A DNA stretch of 64,000 nucleotides from Ignelater luminosus (lineage: Eukaryota; Arthropoda; Insecta; Coleoptera; Elateridae): positions 177,475 through 241,474 of the forward strand of contig VTPC01090413.1 of assembly GCA_011009095.1 (NCBI GenBank), read 5' to 3'. The notes beneath the pieces were generated by a model. The model searched no databases. It saw only the letters and a list, made by a program, of their open reading frames with translations, and was not told where the DNA came from. Each line of letters starts with the position of its first letter. The stretch's first letter is position 1. Of this stretch, positions 59,218-64,000 are shown piece by piece. The translations under genes and the position numbers were made by a program.

Positions 59218-59231
59218 TATAATTTTACTTT
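59208..59231 (+). repeat. 24-bp direct repeat, left, flanking the tRNA-like pair
   Basis: Begins ATAAAAGGTTTATA. It matches 59531-59554 at 22 of 24 positions. The two copies bracket the inverted tRNA-like pair, as a target-site duplication would. Confidence 0.75.
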
Positions 59232-59333
59232 AATAATTTTCTTGAGTTAATTACTCATGACATACATTAAATTATTAATGACGTCTTTACAATAATTAGT
59301 TCATATTACAATTTAAATTAATTTAAAAATCTT

Positions 59334-59406
59334 TACCGCGGGTAGGATTCAAACCTACGTAACCTCATCTCGCATAATGTGCACTAATCAACTATGCTAC
59401 CGAGGT
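59334..59406 (-). tRNA. tRNA-like Pol III unit, left (minus strand)
   Basis: A 73-nt sequence folding as a near-cloverleaf: acceptor ACCTCGG/CCGCGGT (six of seven pairs), D-stem GCAT/GTGC, anticodon-arm CATTA/TGAGG (one mismatch) with loop TGCGAGA, T-arm GTAGG/CCTAC with loop TTTGAAT. Box A TAGCATAGTTGA and box B GGTTTGAATCC are internal Pol III promoter elements. The A run at 59325-59329 gives a TTTTT terminator just after the 3' end. Position 33 is G rather than the near-universal U, so it is unlikely to decode; more probably a tRNA-derived element or dead tRNA. Confidence 0.6.
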
Positions 59407-59419
59407 AGGTATTCTAGTT

Positions 59420-59492
59420 GGTTGGTTAGCACAATTGGTTAGTGAACCTTACGCGAGATAAGGTTACGTAGGTTCGAATCCTACCTGCGGTA
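59420..59492 (+). tRNA. tRNA-like Pol III unit, right (plus strand), head-to-head with the left unit
   Basis: The same 73-nt layout on the plus strand. D-stem GCAC/GTGA (three of four pairs), anticodon stem CCTTA/TAAGG (five of five) with loop CGCGAGA, T-arm GTAGG/CCTAC with loop TTCGAAT, 3' acceptor CTGCGGT and discriminator A. The 5' acceptor strand (GGTTGGT) pairs badly. Box A TTAGCACAATTGG, box B GGTTCGAATCC, and a seven-T terminator at 59496-59502. As in the left unit, position 33 is G. The nominal anticodon would be CGA. Spacer between the two 5' ends is 13 bp. Confidence 0.6.
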
Positions 59493-59530
59493 AAGATTTT
59501 TTTATTAATTTAATTAATTTACATTGTAAT

Positions 59531-59554
59531 ATAAAAGGTTTATAGTTTTCCTTT
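59531..59554 (+). repeat. 24-bp direct repeat, right, flanking the tRNA-like pair
   Basis: Partner of 59208-59231, two differences. Confidence 0.75.
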
Positions 59555-62500
59555 TTGAAAATTTTTAATGCATTCAAGAAACTCCCACTGATGGATTCAG
59601 AATGGAAAGAATAATTGGTGATTTAAGTGCCTTTTTTTAGGATGAAACTTACATCATTGAATAATGTCTGCAAGCTTTTCAAATTTTGGGCGAAGCAAAT
59701 ATAACGAATACCAAGCTATGAAGTTATTGAAGGCAACGAAACTACTGATTGCCTAAATAGTTAGAGATGGCAAATCATAACTTTTTATTATGAGACTTGA
59801 ACCTTTCTGTAGTGTCACTAGAAGCTATAAAAAGCCTTATCTGCAACAAGACAGAACTGGAAGCATGAGAAAGCATGCAATTGCGTAGCGATTGCACTGC
59901 AAGGACCGGGCCAACTAAAACAGGAGATTTAAAAAACCTAAGCTTAAAATAAGAATAAATACAGTAGGGTAATCACGAAATATCTTATAGGTCACAATGA
60001 AGAAAGAATAAAAGCATACGAATACATATTCTTGGTTGAACCGTAGATTAGCACTAGCTTGTGTTTTCAAAACCCATACGACCCGTCTATAGGAGAAAAG
60101 ATGACAAAGTTCTGTAAAAAGCCTCGTGCGGTGGTTGAAAAAAAGCAGCAACCTCTAGATAATCCCTATATCATCTGAAACAAGAGATGTGAAAATCAAA
60201 GCATCTGCTCAAAATATAAAAGACATATGATATTGGAAAGTTGTTTGGATTTGTTAAAAGTCAGAATATAATTTACTAATCGTGTAGTCTTCACTTGCCT
60301 TCCGTTTATTTGCCTTTGAATATTTTGTAAAATGAAACACACACTGACTAGCTACCCTTAAAGATTTTAGTTATGTCGTTGAGTTATCCTCAAGATCAAA
60401 AACAGTTATCAAAATATCAGAATAAATACACTTAAGAGGAAGCAATCTTGGGGTATTTGAGAAAAAATATTGGCATTTGCAGAGCCTGTACTAAACCCAT
60501 GTTAACATAACAAGCATTCAAAGTACACAAAAATGGAATGCCTAAATTGATTAGTAGGTCAAACATAAAAAGGCGAAATCAGAATTCAAACTTAGTTCAA
60601 TTGGTTGCGTTTAGAAAATGTGGATGGAATTATTGTGCACCAACAGAGGAAATAGTGAACAGTAAGGTCATGAAAGACAAACTAAACCTTAAATAGCCTT
60701 TTGATTACTTACGCAAACGATAAGAAAAGCTAGGCAGAAGAAAAAGGAAGTACGATTAATAGAGTACTTTCCTGCACGAGATATGTTTACCAGAGATAAT
60801 TGGAAGTACGACCCAACCTTAGTCAGTCCAGATAATTTGATACAGGACAAAGCCTAACGTTGGACTACTGGAAGGCAAAGCTTGACCATCGTATCGGCCA
60901 AAAAAGGATGAAATACAACAGTTACTTAGAGACGATGGATGAAAGACAGGGAACTAATGCAAGACAAAATCCAATCGGTATACACTGCGAATATTCCGAT
61001 ACAAGACGCAACTAAACTCTACAACAAATTTATTTCTGCTTAAGAAAGTTCTCTGATGGGTTTGATTGGACTTTCTGGCCCAATTAAGCTTTTTAGGCCG
61101 TTTGGACCTTCAAAGACCGATCGAGAATTTTATTCGGGTTTGTGGGGATAACGGAACCATACGAAGTTAGAAGAGTTTAGATTTTTACACTTGTATGCTA
61201 CAACTAAAATTGCATTTTATATTGCTGATTTTGCCTAAATGCAATAAAAAAATTGTTTCTCGTTAAAAATTTGCTATTGCTGGAATCATCTTTCTGTAGA
61301 AACTACAATAATTAAGATCCATCAACAACTAAACCTCATTGATGCATATTCTTTAAACTGTCAATTTTTATTATGTTTAGATTAACAGTAGACTAACTAA
61401 CTATTTTGGCACAATTTATTTTTTTGACCTCGTTTGCTATATGCAACAGAGATACAGTAACACAGTTCCTTTCTAATCGTTGGCTATTGTTGAATCACAA
61501 ACGAGTACGCATCTCACGAAATAGTTATATTATGTTATTCAGATTTTTTGTTTTTTTTTGTGATACGGCTAGCTTTAGTATGTTTAGTGGTAATAACAGT
61601 GTGTTTCCTTATTTGCAATATTTAAATCGACCTGCTTTAAAGAGAAATAACATGATGCGTAGATTCTCATAAAAGCAAGATTATAAAGTAAAATTGATAA
61701 ATTATTTCTTCATAAATGTTTTGAATAGTTTTCTTTCTATGACGAAATTTAAATGCTAATCGTCAAATCAAAGTTTGACGGAATCCGGAATTTTGTGGTC
61801 ACATAATACATGCAAATAAAAAATGTTATGTCTTTTCAGATTCTCTTACAAGAGTTCGGAAAATATGATAAGTTCATGAAAGTCTTCTCTGTACGTATCG
61901 TAAACTATCATCAGAGAGCAATATTTTTAAGACAGAAAGCCTGGTTAAAAGATTCTATTTATATATACTTGTATCTGTCCTAGAAGGCAAACATATTTTT
62001 TATATTAAATTCTTAAGTGGACAAGTAAGATCGTATATCTCGTAGGAAAAATTCCGGAAGCTTTTCTTATTTTCGGGTTGTTGCCGTAGCTATTCCTCTG
62101 TAAGAGAGACGAGGGTCAAGTATAAAAAAAAGACTGAAAATAAAAAAAAAATCGGCAAACTTCCGCTGCCGCTTAGATGCAATACATATAAATCTTCACT
62201 CGAGGAGAAATGAAGCTCATATCTGAGTAGTTTAAGGAAAAACATTGTGCTAGGGAAAACGATTTCAGGCTTGCAACAGGTGGTGAACATTAAACTACTA
62301 TGTATGTCTGCGGTCTTGAAAATTTAAATTTTCTTTCTTTTATTTCTATCGCGTGTTTGATGTAGTGTATAGGGCGAGAAAGAAAATTTATCTTTTTTGT
62401 TTGCTCCTTTTTGAGTTGAGGATTTTCGAAAATGCTTATCCAGTAACCACATAAAAGCGTGCCGTGTTTATCGAAGGCTCCCTTAACTTTTAAGTGCTTT

Positions 62501-63253
62501 TAAAATTAGAGTCAAATAAAACTGCAGCAGTCGCGGATTTTGAAACTGGATAACTTCCTCGCTTTATCTTTTGTAATAAGCCTTATGAAGCCATTCTGTT
62601 TGCTTTTATATTGGTTTGTCGTTGATGGCGTTATTAAAAAGCATAAATTTAAAATTTCATGAATTGTTTTGAATCTCTCGATTTGGTTAGTTGAATATTT
62701 TAAATACAGATGACACATTAAGTGTAAAATTTAAATATCAATAATTAACAGACAATAGGAGCAAAATCTATAAACTAATGTATTCGTATATTCTACTTTA
62801 GGTGAAATAACTTAATTTCATGTAGTGTACAGTGTAAATACAGCTAGGAAATTTGGAATCTGAGGAATGCAAGCCTGAGATTAGGGACCGAAAAGCTTTC
62901 TCCAAAAATGATACAAAACCAATGGAGTGAGATAAAATGAGATTGGTGTCGAGATGTAACGGCAAATGAACAGCACCAACATGTAGTGCACTTAAATGAA
63001 CGTACAAAGGAACGATAGCTTCACGTACAAAGCTTTTTCAGCTTGGTGATTTCTAATTTTATTTATTTCAGATATTTCTCACTTGAACTTAAGTTTTTAC
63101 TATTATTTTGCTTCAGTGCAAGTTTTTTTATGTACATCGCTTTTCTTAAGTCACTTAGCGTTTTTGTATATTGTATAAATATTAATAATTGGGTAGTAAT
63201 GTAGAAAGTTCTATTATTTATTTTCAGTTCGAGAAAAAATATTTACTTTAATA
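59555..63253. other. Intergenic, no recognisable gene
   Basis: About 3.7 kb. Open frames such as 59915-60151 (minus), 61406-61672 (plus) and 62090-62290 (minus) lack motifs. The only structure noticed is a 13-bp inverted repeat (AAATTTTCTTTCT at 62326-62338, complement at 62377-62389) that could form a stem with a 38-nt loop. Confidence 0.5.
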
Positions 63254-63622
63254 TCTCTAAATTCCATATGTCTATCTCTTATCGTTTTTGCAGGAGCAGC
63301 GTGTTTCCATATTTTTTAATAGGGAAACCCTTGACAAAAGAACAGCGATTATCTCCAAAACCTTTTAAGATAAGTATAGCAATCCTATATCATTGAACTT
63401 GTCTTGAAACTCCCTATCTAAACATGGGATCATATACCGGGTGTTCCATTAAAAGAAATTCAATATGGCGGCCGTAGGAAAAAACGATTGAAGATTTGTT
63501 TTTAATTACCTTCGCAACACATGGCAAAAGATACCTACTTTAAGCTCTCCAAATTTCACTTATCTATCTCTTACCGTTTCTGCGGGGATAGCGTGTTTCC
63601 ATACTTTTTAGCGACCCTGTAT
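63254..63622. repeat. Two diverged copies of a dispersed repeat in direct orientation
   Basis: 63254-63328 and 63543-63622 both contain TCT-TAAATT-CA, TATCTATCTCTTA-CGTTT, and AGCGTGTTTCCATA-TTTTTA (variants). Between them is CCGGGTGTTCCATTAAAAG. The second copy ends CGACCCTGTATG, next to the mariner fragment. Sequences of this kind are repeat ends common in insect genomes; the element family is not identified. Confidence 0.6.
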
Positions 63623-63676
63623 GTTACAACTTTAAACGTGGTTTAAGCGCAAAGAACTGCTTTGCTGAGATGAAAG

Positions 63677-64000
63677 ATTGAAGAGACACTTGACATTCGT
63701 GCAGCATCGGTTCACTCAATTCTTCATGAAATTTTTGGATTAAGGAAGGTTTGCACGGTTTGGGTACCGCATCGTTTAACCAACGAGCAAAACGACGCTC
63801 GTGTAAGATGATGCCGAAACACCATAAAAAAATTTAAAAGCGGAAGCAGAAAAAACATTCTAGATGTGGTAACGGGAGACAAAACATGGGTATATCATTA
63901 TGATGTTCCTACTAAACAACAGGCGAGGCAGTGGGTCTTTGAAGATGAACCAACACCAACAGACGTCCGACGACAGAGAACAACAGGCAAAAGAATGTAA
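63677..64000 (+). pseudogene. Mariner transposase fragment, truncated by the right edge
   Basis: Readable in one frame from 63677: IEETLDIRAASVHSILHEIF (second HTH), TVWVPHRLTNEQNDARVR, then a TGA where W is expected before CRNTIKKF, then ILDVVTGDKTWVYHYDVPTK with the first catalytic D (GDKTW) and WVFEDEPTP. The sequence ends at the window edge after GKRM. It resembles the 30.7-kb mariner but is a different copy: the YHYDVPTK block is close, other parts differ. The N-terminal HTH is missing. Confidence 0.8.

Noticed and set aside
59334-59492. Two functional tRNA genes with anticodon CGA.
   Set aside because: Position 33 is G in both, the right unit has a poor acceptor stem, and the two form one palindrome. 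Better described as tRNA-like elements.
59584-59610. CCACTGATGG ... GGAAAG on the plus strand, loosely like a second hammerhead.
   Set aside because: The core has CTGATGG instead of CTGATGA, stem II does not form properly and no cleavage triplet is in place.
60480-60560. FKVHKNGMPK in plus-strand translation, reminiscent of the PKIHK block of Penelope-like reverse transcriptases, which would fit the nearby hammerhead.
   Set aside because: Only one short block, no other RT motif around it, and it is on the strand opposite to the ribozyme.

Overview
This is an AT-rich insect nuclear window, probably from a beetle, though the order is only an inference. It holds two host protein-coding genes. 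Both are on the minus strand and both encode short neuropeptide F receptor (sNPFR)-type class A GPCRs (35.5-36.8 kb and 54.7-55.8 kb). They form a head-to-tail tandem pair about 18 kb apart, and each is open from start to stop without an intron in the coding sequence. Nearly everything else recognisable is mobile or repetitive DNA.

Layout. 0-1.1 kb: 3' part of a piggyBac element with its GGG terminus. 2.0-3.9 kb: CR1/Jockey-type LINE with a long reverse transcriptase frame and an (ATT)n tail. 7.5-10.2 kb: decayed RTE-like LINE (minus strand) between two 70-bp direct repeats. 11.2-11.8 kb: LINE scrap. 15.4-16.7 kb: possible BEL/Pao gag fossil. 17.4-18.7 kb: apparently whole mariner-like transposon with perfect 31-bp inverted ends and an intact 361-aa transposase, beside a degenerate TTCATCA-type short tandem repeat. 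19.9-20.9 kb: broken DDE transposase. 21.6-24.9 kb: foldback palindrome, then long inverted repeats around a broken gene carrying a GCDTTSA motif and a C-terminal cysteine cluster. A second copy of that gene, on the other strand, lies at 29.3-30.6 kb. 30.7-31.9 kb: mariner with TA flanks. 32.4-33.0 kb: relative of the 17.4-kb mariner-like element. 33.5-34.6 kb: second piggyBac relic.

Between the receptors: a degenerate repeat array (37.8-39.0 kb), a 1.75-kb foldback element built of about 135-bp units (39.0-40.8 kb), an A-rich block bounded by 37-bp direct repeats (41.6-43.5 kb), and a very diverged satellite-like field (43.5-53.5 kb). Into that field a 4-kb DNA transposon with 30-bp inverted ends has inserted (47.7-51.7 kb). 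It carries a broken transposon-associated protein gene and a Tc1-like transposase.

The right end (57-64 kb) has no host gene. It holds the most unusual signals: a complete type I hammerhead ribozyme motif on the minus strand (59070-59137), and 200 bp away a head-to-head pair of tRNA-like Pol III units. Each unit has A and B boxes and a T-run terminator, and the pair sits inside 24-bp direct repeats. A mariner transposase fragment runs off the right edge.

How the genes work together: the two receptors would bind short neuropeptide F and signal through G proteins in neurons or endocrine tissue. The remaining genes are transposon genes, mostly dead. Assignments come from reading motifs by eye; no database search was run.
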